Origin: JBAOHV01 sp037045265
GTDB lineage: Bacteria; Actinomycetota; Acidimicrobiia; Acidimicrobiales; Microtrichaceae
Assembly (NCBI GenBank): GCA_037045265.1
Contig: JBAOHV010000004.1
Coordinates: 313,801-377,800 of the forward strand
Direction of reading: 5' to 3'
DNA: 64,000 nucleotides
The notes under the pieces are model-generated. The model made no database searches. It was not told the DNA's origin and worked only from the letters and a program-made list of their open reading frames with translations. The position numbers were made by a program, and so were the translations under genes. This document shows positions 19,214-28,175 of this stretch, in pieces (position 1 is the stretch's first letter; every line of letters starts with the position of its first letter).

Positions 19214-20104
19214 TCAGCGCTCGATCCGCTCGGGCAGCAGGAACGGGTAGGTGCGCCGCCGCACCCGGCGCTGCCATCTGCGGTCCGCTCGGCGCAGGCG
19301 CAGCAGCACCTCCCACATGCGGGAGTCCGAGCGGTACCAGCGCTCGGCCTCGTGGCGGGTGATCGGTGGGTCGACCCGCCGGTTGGCCGCCTCGATCGCG
19401 ACGGGCACCAGTGAATCGAGTCGCTCCTTGACCAGATTGCCGACCAGGTCCACCGCCACGTCGCGGGGCCGGTGGTAGGCCGCGACGATCCCGGGTGCCA
19501 CGAACCGTTGCACCAGCGGGCGCAGCGAGGCGGGCATCGTCGCGCTCAGCACCGACAGGTCCATGCGGGGTCGGCCCGCCGTGTCGCTCAGCAGTGGGGT
19601 GGTGATGTCGAAGTAGACAAGCTCGTCGTCGATCACCGCCCAGTTGGACAGCTGTGCGTCCAGGCCGGCCCGGCCGTCGACCACGGCGCTCACCACGTCG
19701 AGGATTCCGCCGAAGACCTCACCCGCACGCGCTGGATCGGCAGCCAGCAGGTTCGTCGCCAGCGATCCGGCGGGCAGCACAGGCTGAAGCACCCACCCCG
19801 ACACGCCGCCACCGACCGCGGCTGTGACGCACCACCGCCACGGCACACAACGCACCCCGAGTCGCTCCAGCGTCTCGACGTACTCGCCGATCAGTTCTCC
19901 CCATGCCCCCGCTGACCGAGAGTCGCCGAACACGGGCAGGCGCTTGCACGCGACGGTGGGCCGTTCGTGGGGCCAGCCGAGCACCAGGGTGATCTCACCG
20001 TGACCGAGCCGGTTCAGTCCGTCGGTCGATCCAGTGGCCAGCGCAGTGCCCACCTCGGCCTCGAGCCCAGCCAGGTCCGCGTCGGTGAGCTCGGGCATGG
20101 TCAT
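19214..20104 (-). CDS. Uncharacterised protein coupled to an aminotransferase (DUF6206-like)
   Basis: 296 aa. The opening GHGEITLVLGWP and VACKRLPVF look like the glycine-rich strand and the nucleotide-binding Lys of a kinase or phosphotransferase fold; DAQLSNWAVIDDELVYFDITTP could be the catalytic/metal Asp block. I recall similar proteins labelled DUF6206, with modest certainty. The start ATG overlaps the stop of the aminotransferase upstream (ATGA), so the two form an operon. A phosphotransferase acting on the aminotransferase product or substrate is a possible role, not shown. Confidence 0.6.
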   Translation of the reverse strand: MTMPELTDADLAGLEAEVGTALATGSTDGLNRLGHGEITLVLGWPHERPTVACKRLPVFGDSRSAGAWGELIGEYVETLERLGVRCVPWRWCVTAAVGGGVSGWVLQPVLPAGSLATNLLAADPARAGEVFGGILDVVSAVVDGRAGLDAQLSNWAVIDDELVYFDITTPLLSDTAGRPRMDLSVLSATMPASLRPLVQRFVAPGIVAAYHRPRDVAVDLVGNLVKERLDSLVPVAIEAANRRVDPPITRHEAERWYRSDSRMWEVLLRLRRADRRWQRRVRRRTYPFLLPERIER

Positions 20105-21315
20105 CTCGAGAGCGCGGCGACAGTCGTGTCGATCAGCCAGTCGACCTCGTCGTCGGTGATCGTCAGCGGCGGGAGGAACTGGAGGACCGACGGGTCGTTG
20201 TTGGCGAAGATCGCGAACACCCCGGCGTCGATCAGCTGCTGAGTTGCGGTCATCCCACCGGAGGGGTCGTCGAAGCGCAGCCCCATGAACATGCCCCGCC
20301 GGCGCACCTCGAGCCCCAGCGGCGTGAGGCCATCCTCGATTCGCTCCCCCACGTCGGCCACCCTCGCCATGAAGCCGGGTTCGGAGATGATGTCGAGAAC
20401 CTCCAGGGCGGCGACGCAGGCCAGCTCCGCCCCACCGAAGGTGGAGATGTGCACGAAGGGATGGTCGTCGAAGAAGGCGTGCAGCTCTGCGGTCATCAGC
20501 GTCGCCGTGATCGGCATGATTCCGCCGGAGAGTCCCTTGCCGGTCACGACCATGTCCGGCTCGACGTCCTCCTGGGTGTGGAACCAGGTGCTGCCGGTGC
20601 GACCGAGACCGGTCTGCACCTCGTCAAGGATCAGCACGCATCCGGCGTCGCGACAGCGCGCCGAGACCTCTCGCAGGTAGCCCGGGGGCGGCAACGGCAT
20701 GCCCAGCGTCGCGGGGATCGGCTCGAGGAGCACCGCCGCGGTCTCGTCGCCGACAACAGCAGCGATCGCGTCCAGATCTCCGAAAGGAACCTGGGTGAAA
20801 CCCGCCAGGTTCGGCCCGAAAGCGTCGCGGTAGGCCGGGTCGCCCGCCGCCACCGACAACCCCGTGTGACCGTGGTAGCCGCCGACCGCCGACACGACTC
20901 CCTGACGGCCGGTGTGGGCGCGGGCCATTTTCAGAGCAAGGTCGATCGCCTCGCCACCCCCGACACCGAACACGACCCCCGGCAACCGGTCACCCGTACT
21001 GGATGACAGGCGGGCAGCCAGCTCGGCCCGAAAGCCTGACACCAGGTGGTGGTTGCCGACGTCGAGGTGGTCGAGCCCGCGCCGCACCGCGTCGACCACA
21101 CGCGTGTTTCGGTGCCCCAGATTGAACACGCCACCGTTGCAATGGCAGTTCAGCCAGCGGCGCTCCGGCTCGAACGCGTCGCTGAACCAGGAGCCGGACC
21201 TCTCCCCCATGACGATGTCGAGCCCGAGGGCGTCGTAGGCCACGACCTTGCCGCGGTTCACGTGCTCGGCGAACGCCGTGGCCGTACGGTCCCGATCAGC
21301 GAAAGGCTGCACCAT
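20101..21315 (-). CDS. Class III PLP aminotransferase
   Basis: 404 aa from ATG 21315. Blocks: NCHCNGGVFNLGHRN, GVGGGEAIDLALKMAR, VGGYHGHTGLSVAAG, the cofactor Asp in LILDEVQTGLGRTG, and the PLP Lys in VVTGKGLSGGIMP. It differs from the GABA-type enzyme at 11.6-12.9 kb in having an altered substrate-binding start (NCHCNGG) and is probably specific for another omega-amino or amino-ketone substrate. The downstream kinase-like gene overlaps it. Function beyond the fold is unknown. Confidence 0.85.
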   Translation of the reverse strand: MVQPFADRDRTATAFAEHVNRGKVVAYDALGLDIVMGERSGSWFSDAFEPERRWLNCHCNGGVFNLGHRNTRVVDAVRRGLDHLDVGNHHLVSGFRAELAARLSSSTGDRLPGVVFGVGGGEAIDLALKMARAHTGRQGVVSAVGGYHGHTGLSVAAGDPAYRDAFGPNLAGFTQVPFGDLDAIAAVVGDETAAVLLEPIPATLGMPLPPPGYLREVSARCRDAGCVLILDEVQTGLGRTGSTWFHTQEDVEPDMVVTGKGLSGGIMPITATLMTAELHAFFDDHPFVHISTFGGAELACVAALEVLDIISEPGFMARVADVGERIEDGLTPLGLEVRRRGMFMGLRFDDPSGGMTATQQLIDAGVFAIFANNDPSVLQFLPPLTITDDEVDWLIDTTVAALSR

Positions 21316-21422
21316 CGCACCTCCGAGCCAACGGTAGCTCGCCAACCCACTCGGCCGGTTGGCCGGTTACCGCGGCGCCCCGACCTCCGACGCCCGTTCC
21401 CCGGGCGTCTACGCTGGCCGGC

Positions 21423-21463
21423 GGAAGGATGGCAGAGCGGACGAATGCGACGGTCTTGAAAAC
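21423..21463 (+). tRNA. 5' part of tRNA-Ser(UGA), broken at the anticodon loop
   Basis: The acceptor strand GGAAGGA, D-arm and the anticodon stem-loop CTTGAAA (anticodon TGA at 21457-21459) match bacterial tRNA-Ser. The anticodon stem ACGGT (21450-21454) should pair with ACCGT but is followed by ACAGC, and no variable arm, T-arm or CCA end follows in order. The match stops at about 21,463. This is the form left when an element integrates at the anticodon loop, but it could also be a damaged pseudo-tRNA. Bases 21,464-21,677 hold nothing else I recognise. Confidence 0.6.
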
Positions 21464-21677
21464 AGCGATGTGAGACCCGTCCAGTACCGCCCAGTGCCCC
21501 GCAGCCCAGTGATTGCAGGGGTTTCGGCGAACTGCCGTCCGGCGGGTGATGTCGAGAACGAGGCCGTTTCGTCGCGTTCGTGACCAAACCGTGACCACGC
21601 AGCGTACGCGACGAACCTGGCTGAAGGCTGCGCCAGCCCCTCGGCTAGGTCGCTCTGAGCGAGGGTGGTCGCGGCCC

Positions 21678-22271
21678 TCATGAGATGTTGCTGCGACGGC
21701 CCTTCCGCCGAAGCCGGTGCGACGCCGAGTAGACCCCGCGGAGTAACTCTGACTCCGTCAAGGAAGATTCGAATCCCTGCGCGAAACTCAGTACTGACAA
21801 CGCACCAACTACACAATTGGTGGTCGCGAGAAACTGCTCTTCGATTGCGAGCCCCGTCACCAGCAGGGCGCTCTGCGACGTGACTCCGCCTAAGTCAACT
21901 AGGCGGAGGCGCAGGTCGCGATAGGCGATCAGCTCCCTGCTTGCCACGAGCTGCGCGTTTACGATCCCGCTGCGAAGGCTGAGCTCGAAGGCGGGCAAAG
22001 TTACCGAGCCTCGAAGAAACGGCACGCCTTTCGACTCCAGGAGCACACCGCCCGTTGCATGGTCGAGCGACCAAGGCAACACAGCTGACGCCGAGGCTAG
22101 TCGGCCTTGGAGGCGGCTCCAAGGCCGGTTCAGGTCGATATCTAGGCGCGACTCACGGCACAGGCATTCAAGTACTCCACCATTGCGTTGGACGTGGACC
22201 CGAAGTCCGGAACGCGAAAACTCGATCTCTAGTCCTGCCGCCGAGCCGCTGACAGAGACTGCACCCGTCAT
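21678..22271 (-). CDS. Candidate immunity protein for the orphan Rhs tip
   Basis: 197 aa, no family recognised. It begins MTGAVSVSGSAAGLEIEFSR and has several beta-rich stretches with conserved-looking VHVQRNGG and SLRSGIVNAQLV. The ATG (22271) overlaps the stop of the Rhs tip gene by four bases and has a good ribosome site, AAAGGAGG, 5 bases upstream. A small gene directly overlapping the end of an Rhs C-terminus is the usual place for its immunity gene, so the role is inferred from position only. Confidence 0.55.
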   Translation of the reverse strand: MTGAVSVSGSAAGLEIEFSRSGLRVHVQRNGGVLECLCRESRLDIDLNRPWSRLQGRLASASAVLPWSLDHATGGVLLESKGVPFLRGSVTLPAFELSLRSGIVNAQLVASRELIAYRDLRLRLVDLGGVTSQSALLVTGLAIEEQFLATTNCVVGALSVLSFAQGFESSLTESELLRGVYSASHRLRRKGRRSNIS

Positions 22272-23752
22272 CGACGCCTCCTTTGGCCGCGATACTTGAG
22301 CATCCAAGCGCTAGCCACCCCCGCAGCGCCCAACGCTAGGCGTGGCCAGCTACGACCGATGGCTCCAACGGCGCAGCCTCTCCCCAGAGTCGCTCCGCAG
22401 ACCCCACCAACCAGTGTGGATACGCCCGACTCCCAGATTGCACGCCGCACGGAATACCTACCGCTCCGACTCCGCGTCAGGTGATCAGAGCCGACGTGAG
22501 CGAGCGCTCCTCCCGCAGTTAGGGCGACCGCGCCAGCCGTTGCCATTCCGACGCCACAAACCACCGACGCGATGCAGGCCGCCGCAGCGGCCGCCGCTGC
22601 GGCACCGATGCCAATGTTCACGATCGCATGACGGTGCTTCTTGACAGTCTTCTTGACAGAGCCCCAAGCCTTCTTGCACCACCCGCAGGAGGGCCAGAGG
22701 CCGTCGAGGTCGGTCGAGTTGATGGGGTCTGCGTTGGTGTAGTCGTAGTCGTTGGCGGAGCCGCCTTCGACGGGGTCGACTTCGATGAAGCGTCCGAGGT
22801 ACGGGTCGTACTGGCGTGCGCCCATCTCGATCACCGGGATCGCCCCGCTCTGATGCTCGAGCGGTCGCTGGTGTTCACCGAGCCAGCCGTAGTCGAACTC
22901 ACCTGCGCTGTTGTCGATCTCGGCGGTGGTGGTGAGCGGCTGACCGTACGGGTCATATGCCCTGGTGGGGCCTTGCTTCACACCCGCGGTGTTCGCAGTG
23001 GCGACGATGTCGCCGTGCGTGTTCGCATACGACCACACCGGCGTCGCCGCCCGCCACGTGTACAGCGCCCCGCCGGGCAGGGCGAGGGTGGCTTCGATCA
23101 CGTTGTTCGACCCGTCCAACGTCAGGTCACTCGTGTCACCCGATGCGGTGTAGCTGTAGCGGGCCACCACACGTGCGTTCACGGTCCGTTCGGTGATGCG
23201 GTCGGTGGCGTCGCGCTTGTAGGCGATCTTCGGCGACTTGCCCGACGCCCACGCCACCGCCGCGTCGAACAGCTGAGCACCGTTGTCGTTGATCGCGGTC
23301 GCCAACCCGAGGGTCAGCGGGTAGTTCACCCGCCTCGCCGCCGCAGTGCCCGACACCATGGTGGCGCCGGTGTCGTAGCCGAACAGCGTCGCCTTCGTCG
23401 TGTCACCCACCACCGTCGCGGCGACGATCGCGATCGAGTTGGGTTTGCCCCACCCATGGCTCATCGTCGCCGAGCTGGCAATGGCGACGTTGCCCGCCGC
23501 GAACCCGCCACCCAGCATGTGGGACTGACCCGCAGCGGTGATCACCACATCGCTCTGGTTGGTCGCAGCACCCTGGTTCGAACTGCCCGTGCCGGCCATG
23601 CCCAACTCGTCAAGGAACCCAGGAGCGGTCGTCAACACCGGCGTGGACACACCCGCCAACGTAGCGATCCCAGACGAGGTCGACGTCGATCGCAGACTCC
23701 TACCGGGGTCACACTCACACGAGATACTGCACGAGGAGCCCGATCGCACCAA
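22268..23752 (-). CDS. Orphan Rhs tip with distinct C-terminal domain
   Basis: The frame encodes the last part of an Rhs protein and its variable tip. From about 23,690 to 22,689 it is near-identical to part of the long Rhs gene: TPVLTTAPGFLDELG, SYTASGDTSDLTLDGS, the YD-repeat tail AYDPYGQPL, and RQYDPYLGRFIEVDP. Right after TDLDGLWPS the sequence diverges into a unique ~125-residue tip with Cys-rich CGWCKK, a long Gly/Ala hydrophobic stretch and a basic end. No start codon context suits a separate full Rhs, so this is a displaced cassette. The tip has no nuclease motif I recognise and may act at membranes. Confidence 0.75.
   Translation of the reverse strand: MVRSGSSCSISCECDPGRSLRSTSTSSGIATLAGVSTPVLTTAPGFLDELGMAGTGSSNQGAATNQSDVVITAAGQSHMLGGGFAAGNVAIASSATMSHGWGKPNSIAIVAATVVGDTTKATLFGYDTGATMVSGTAAARRVNYPLTLGLATAINDNGAQLFDAAVAWASGKSPKIAYKRDATDRITERTVNARVVARYSYTASGDTSDLTLDGSNNVIEATLALPGGALYTWRAATPVWSYANTHGDIVATANTAGVKQGPTRAYDPYGQPLTTTAEIDNSAGEFDYGWLGEHQRPLEHQSGAIPVIEMGARQYDPYLGRFIEVDPVEGGSANDYDYTNADPINSTDLDGLWPSCGWCKKAWGSVKKTVKKHRHAIVNIGIGAAAAAAAAACIASVVCGVGMATAGAVALTAGGALAHVGSDHLTRSRSGRYSVRRAIWESGVSTLVGGVCGATLGRGCAVGAIGRSWPRLALGAAGVASAWMLKYRGQRRRR
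22689..23690. repeat. Direct repeat, orphan Rhs copy
   Basis: About 1.0 kb closely matching 24424-25422 in the same orientation. The match begins at GAGGGCCAGAGGCCGTCGAG and ends in the Rossmann-like inserted domain. Recombination between the copies would swap the Rhs C-terminal tips. Confidence 0.85.
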
Positions 23753-23951
23753 TGCCTAGGAGGGCCACGCCGATCCAGCCGATCGCCATGCTCCTACGCC
23801 AGTACCGGACGAAATCCTGCTGACGGCGGAGTCCAGGACCGACGCCCTCACCCTCCTCCGGCTGAGGCATGTAGCCGACGCGTTCGGCAGCCCGACCTTC
23901 CCGACCGAAGGCGAATCCGCCCACTGCGGAAAATCGCTCCTGTGACGACAA
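23715..23951 (-). CDS. Small membrane protein, candidate immunity for the long Rhs
   Basis: Up to 78 aa from a TTG at 23951; a GTG at 23924 preceded by AGGAG is the better start (69 aa). A charged N-terminal half (PQPEEGEGVG, RRQQDFVRYWRRS) is followed by one transmembrane helix WIGVALLGIGAIGLLVQYLV. It lies 6 bases after the stop of the long Rhs gene, the usual immunity position. No family is recognised. If the long Rhs tip damages membranes, a membrane immunity protein would make sense, but this is inference. Confidence 0.5.
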   Translation of the reverse strand: MSSQERFSAVGGFAFGREGRAAERVGYMPQPEEGEGVGPGLRRQQDFVRYWRRSMAIGWIGVALLGIGAIGLLVQYLV

Positions 23952-23957
23952 GCCAGA

Positions 23958-26735
23958 TCATCGACATCTCCCGCTCCTGGGTCGCGCGTGGCAATACGAC
24001 GCCTTTGTGCTTCCCCACCATGCGGCTCCAGCACCGATCGCGTCGGCGGCATAGGAGTACGACCGAACGACTGGCTCCAGCTGGCTCAGACTCGACGCGC
24101 TGCGTCCAAGTCGTAGAGCTCCGTAGGCGAGACCTCCTCCCATGGCTCCTAGTGCGAGTCCGGCGCCGTTCAGCGCACACGACGAGGTCAGACCTTTGCG
24201 ACACGCTTGGTAGGTCGCATACGCACCCAGGGCAAGGCCGCCCAGAACGCCAACCACCTGAAGTCCGGGGACAAACGACATGACGGCGAAGCCAAGTTGC
24301 AGACCACCGACGACCGCGGCGCCGTTGCGGGCCCACCAGCGACCCGCGCTGTTGCCAACTCGAGTTGCCACCTTACGGGCTGCTTGCACCTTCTTCCGGG
24401 CCCACTTCTTGACGCCACTCCATGAGGGCCAGAGGCCGTCGAGGTCGGTGGCGTTGATGGGGTCGGCGTTGGTGTAGTCGTAATCGTTCGCTGATCCGCC
24501 TTCGACAGGGTCGACTTCGATGAACCTGCCGAGGAACGGGTCGTACTGGCGTGCGCCCATCTCGATCACCGGGATCGCACCGCTGTGGTGTTCGAGGGGT
24601 CGCTGGTGTTCACCGAGCCAGCCGTAGTCGAACTCGCCCGCGCTGTTGTCCACCTCGGCAGCGGTGGTGAGCGGTTGACCGTACGGGTCATAGGCCCTGG
24701 TCGGGCCTTGCTTCACCCCGGCGGTGTTCGCGGTGACGACGATGTCGCCGTGCGTGTTCGCATACGACCACACCGGAGTGGCAGCTGCGCCACGTGTAGA
24801 GGGCTCCGCCGGGCAGGGCGAGGGTGGCTTCGATCACGTTGTTCGATCCGTCCAACGTCAGGTCGCTGGTGTCACCTGATGCGGTGTAGCTGTAGCGGGC
24901 CACGACACGTGCGTTCACGGTGCGTTCGGTGATGCGGTCGGTGGCGTCGCGCTTGTAGGCGATCTTCGGCGACTTGCCCGACGCCCACGCCACCGCCGCG
25001 TCGAACAACTGCACCCCGTTGTCGTTGATGTTCGTGGCCAGCCCGCCGCTCAGCGGATAGTTCACCCGCCGCGCTGCCGCGGTGCCCGACACCATGGTGG
25101 CGCCGGTGTCGTAGCCGAACACCGCAGCCTTCGTCGCATCACCCACCACCGTCGCAGCGACGATCGCGTTCGCGTTGGGTTTGCCCCACCCATGCGTCAT
25201 CGTCGCCGAGCTGGCGATCGCGACGTTGCCCGCCGCGAACCCGGCACCCAGCATGTGGGACTGGCCTGCGGTGCTGATCACCACATCGCTCTGCGACCCC
25301 GTCGAGCCCTGGTTGCCGCCGGTGCCGGCCATGCCCAACTCATCGAGGAACCCTGGAGCGGTCGTCAACACCGGCGTAGACACACCAGCCAACGTAGCGA
25401 TCTGCGCCGACGCGGTCGACGTCGCCGAGATCACGATCATGCCCTTGCCCGACGCGGTCGCCGCAGTCACCGCGTCGTCGTCCACAACGGTGACGGTCCA
25501 CCCGGCGGCCTCGAGGCGGGTCTTGGCCCAGTTGTCACGTGTGCCCATGCCGGTTGGTGACCCGACGATCAGCACGGCGTTCATCGCCCCCGACGGGCCC
25601 GTCGACATGTGCCGATCCGCCGAGTCGTAGGTGTGGGTCTGATTGCCGAGGCTGGTCGTGTTGCCGTGTGCGTCGTAGACGAACCCGCTGGAGTACCGGT
25701 TCGGGGTGCCGGCAGGGGTGATGACCTTCTGGATGCGATCGGCGAAGTCGTAGCAGTACTTCGTCGTCGCGACCGCCCCGCCGTTGACCTGCAACGTCGA
25801 GGTCGCACGGTTCGAGTTCCGCCCGGCGTTCGTCGCGTTGCCCCACGACCCGCCCGCGCACTCGGTCGGCGTCGCGCCGAACGTGTACGTGCCCCGGTAC
25901 TGGGTGGAGGTCGACGGGTCCGTCTCATACCAGTCCACCAGACGACCCGCGCCGTCATACGCGTAGTTCGCACCCGACGGGTTCGCGTCGATGCCGTCGA
26001 CGGTCCGGTCGATCACCCGACCGGGCAGATCACGCGTCACCGCCTCCGACGTCAACACCGTCGCACCCTTCGCATGCGTCACCCCGGCATCGCGACCGAA
26101 CGTGTCGTACGCGTTGGTGGACCGCACCCCGTTCGCATAATCGATGTACCCCACCCGACCAGCAGCGTCGTAGTTGATCGTCGCCAACGTCGTCCCCGCC
26201 GTCGTCGGCATCGCGGTGGTGGCCTTCAGGTTCGTCGTGTCATACCCCGTCACCGCCGCAAGCGTGGACGTCCACCGGGTCGCGGACAGCTGGTTGACGC
26301 CCGGTCCGGTCGTCGCGTAGTCCGACATGACTGCTTCGGCGACGATCCCGTTGGAGCCGCTCATGCGGAACACGGTGGTCTGGGTGACACGGTTCGCGAC
26401 GTCGTAGTCGATGTGGGTGTAGGTGCCCCACACATCGACCGTGTCGGTCACCCGGCCCAACAGATCGACGCGGGTGCGGATCGTGTCGGCACCGGACGCC
26501 AACGAGTCGTCGGTGACCGACGAGTGCATCGGATCACCGGCGACCTTGTAGTTGGTGGTGACGGTGCGTTCCGGCGCCGAGCCGAACGCCGCGAACGTCT
26601 GCTTCGTCGCGCGGCCGCGGGTGTCGAGCTGGGTGCAGGACCACTCGCTGTCGGTCGACACCCGGGTCGCGACGACCGTCCCGGTCGAGTTGTGGACCTG
26701 TTGGCGCACGATGCCGCCGGTGCCGCCGTGCGCGC
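23958..26735 (-). CDS. Rhs/YD-repeat protein (N-terminus missing, one frameshift)
   Basis: About 925 residues of an Rhs/YD-repeat shell protein; the N-terminal part is cut off at the junction near 26,735. Many YD repeats are visible (YDAAGRVGYIDYANG, YDTFGRDAG, YDGAGRLVDWYE). Between two repeats sits an inserted domain of about 190 residues (VLIVGSPTGMGTRDNW to LFDAAVAWASG). One frameshift lies near 24,785. The core ends RQYDPFLGRFIEVDP, and after TDLDGLWPS a unique tip follows with a basic KKWARKKVQAARKVA and Gly/Ala-rich hydrophobic runs. Likely an exported contact toxin or polymorphic toxin; the tip has no recognised enzyme motif. Confidence 0.85.
24424..25422. repeat. Direct repeat, long Rhs copy
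   Basis: Partner of 22689-23690. Differences are scattered single bases, plus one indel near 24,785 that breaks this copy's frame. Confidence 0.85.
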
Positions 26736-26742
26736 GCCGCTG
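26725..26742. other. Junction of two unrelated genomic sequences
   Basis: To the left the minus strand encodes the Rhs shell (GGTGGIVRQQVHNS); to the right it encodes an HDAC-like protein (FWGGADELGSG). Both frames are cut in mid-domain within a few bases of GCGCGCGC-like sequence, and gene content, repeat content and frameshift density change here. Most likely an assembly or read chimera. Confidence 0.75.
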
Positions 26743-27457
26743 CCCAGTTCATCGGCGCCGCCCCAGAAATAGGGGTACTCCTGGGGTCGGGGTCGGCGTG
26801 CAGCGAGCACACCACCACCGTGGGGTCGGCGTAGAGATCTCCTGCGTGCCGTTGCCGTGGTGATAGTCGATATCCACGATGGCCACCCCGCGCCGCGTGC
26901 GGTCCCTTGCAGATAGCGGGCAGCGATAGCCGCGTGGTTCAGGTAGCAGTAGCCGCCATACTGGCTGGCCGAGGCATGGTGGCCTGGCGGGCCGGCAGAG
27001 GGCATAGGCCGCGGCCTGGCCGGCCAGCACCCGGTCGGCCGCGCTCAGCGCGGCCTGCGCGCTCCAGTAGGCCGCATCCCAGGTGCCGGCCAGGATCGGG
27101 CAGTCGCGGTCGGTGGCGTAGTAGCCAGCCTGCTGCTGCCAGCCAGCCGGCCGCCGCCGGCTGCCGCGCACCGCGAAGTAGCCGTCGGGCAAGAGCGGCG
27201 AGCTCGCCGGGCAGGCTGCCGCGGCTGCCCGCATACGCCTGGCGCAGAAAGTCGACCAATGCCGTCTCATGCACGGCCAGCACCGGGGCCAGACCATGAT
27301 CCCACGCCTCGGCAACCCGGCCCAGCCCGGCCACGCGCGCAGGCCGGCCGAGGATGGCATCGACCCGCTGCGGCACTTCGTCGTAGCGGTCGGCATAGCC
27401 GGGCATGGCAGGGCGGGTGGCATGGCCGCGGTGCTGGCTGGAAAAAAGGACGTGCAT
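26735..27457 (-). CDS. Histone deacetylase / acetylpolyamine amidohydrolase-like (truncated, frameshifted)
   Basis: Arginase-fold Zn deacetylase family acting on acetylated polyamines or other small acetyl-amines in bacteria. Starting at ATG 27457 (MHVLFSSQHRGHATR), the segments fall in three frames: the substrate-pocket PPGHHASASQYGGYCYLNHA, the metal-binding VAIVDIDYHHGNGTQE, and EYPYFWGGADELGSG, where the reading ends at the junction. The missing C-terminal part would hold the last metal Asp. At least three frameshifts. Alternative: AcuC-like protein. Confidence 0.72.
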
Positions 27458-27494
27458 GGAAGGCTCAGGTGCGGTGCTCCACAGAGGAAGCGGC

Positions 27495-28175
27495 TCAGGC
27501 CGGCGCGCTGCCGCTGAGATAGTGATGCCACAACAGGCGGCCGCCGCGACCGCCCGCCAGGGCCGCCAGCTTTGGCTCAGCGCCTCCAGGCTCTCGCCAG
27601 CCCGGCCGCGTGGCCAGGCCCTTGACCTGCTGCGCAGCCACGGCCAACGCCAGATCGGCGTTGGGCCAGGCGTCGGGCCGGCGCAGGGCCATCAACAAAT
27701 AGATGTCGGCCGTCCAGGGGCCAATACCCTTGACCGCCGTCAACTGCGCATGCACCGCCGCGTCTCGTCCAGCGCGGCCAGACCGGCGATGTCCAGCGTG
27801 CCAGCCAGCACGGCCTGCGCCAGCAGCCGGCCATAGCGGGCTTTCTGGCGGCTGAAGCCGGCCGCCTTCAGCGTGGCATCGTCCAGTTGCAGGAAGCTGG
27901 CCGGCGTCAGCGGCGTGGCGACGGCCAGCAGGCGCTGAAAGGCCACCCGCGCCGAAGCCAGCGACACCTGCTGTTCCAGGATGATCTGGATCAGCGTGGC
28001 GAAGCTGGGTTCGCGCAACCAGAGCGGCGGCGGCCCCAGGCCGTGCAGCGATCTGCGCCAACTGTGGGTCACGATCGCTCAGCGCCTGCACGCCGTGCAG
28101 CAGCGTTGCTTCGGTCAGACTCCCGAGCCGACGGGCGCCGGCTGGGGCAATGCATGGTGGCCGGTCATGGGCCAT
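27495..28175 (-). CDS. DNA-3-methyladenine glycosylase II (AlkA-like, frameshifted)
   Basis: Base-excision glycosylase of the helix-hairpin-helix superfamily. One frame gives FATLIQIILEQQVSLASAR, the family block before the HhH; another gives the hairpin VKGIGPWTADIYLLMALRR and the catalytic Asp in WPNADLAL. The start at ATG 28175 overlaps the kinase gene stop by 11 bases. Frames change near 28,050 and 27,750; joined length is about 225 aa, close to the non-AlkA_N members. It lies 37 bases upstream of the HDAC-like gene on the same strand. Confidence 0.78.
   Translation of the reverse strand: MAHDRPPCIAPAGARRLGSLTEATLLHGVQALSDRDPQLAQIAARPGAAAALVARTQLRHADPDHPGTAGVAGFGAGGLSAPAGRRHAADAGQLPATGRCHAEGGRLQPPESPLWPAAGAGRAGWHAGHRRSGRAGRDAAVHAQLTAVKGIGPWTADIYLLMALRRPDAWPNADLALAVAAQQVKGLATRPGWREPGGAEPKLAALAGGRGGRLLWHHYLSGSAPA

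Noticed and set aside
21464..21760. Group I intron inside tRNA-Ser
   Set aside because: No matching 3' tRNA half follows and no intron core pairing could be recognised.
21757..21790. GATTCGAATCCC string that could be the T-arm of the broken tRNA-Ser
   Set aside because: The flanking bases do not pair as a T-stem and it lies inside the candidate immunity gene about 300 bases away. Not supported as a spliced or split tRNA.
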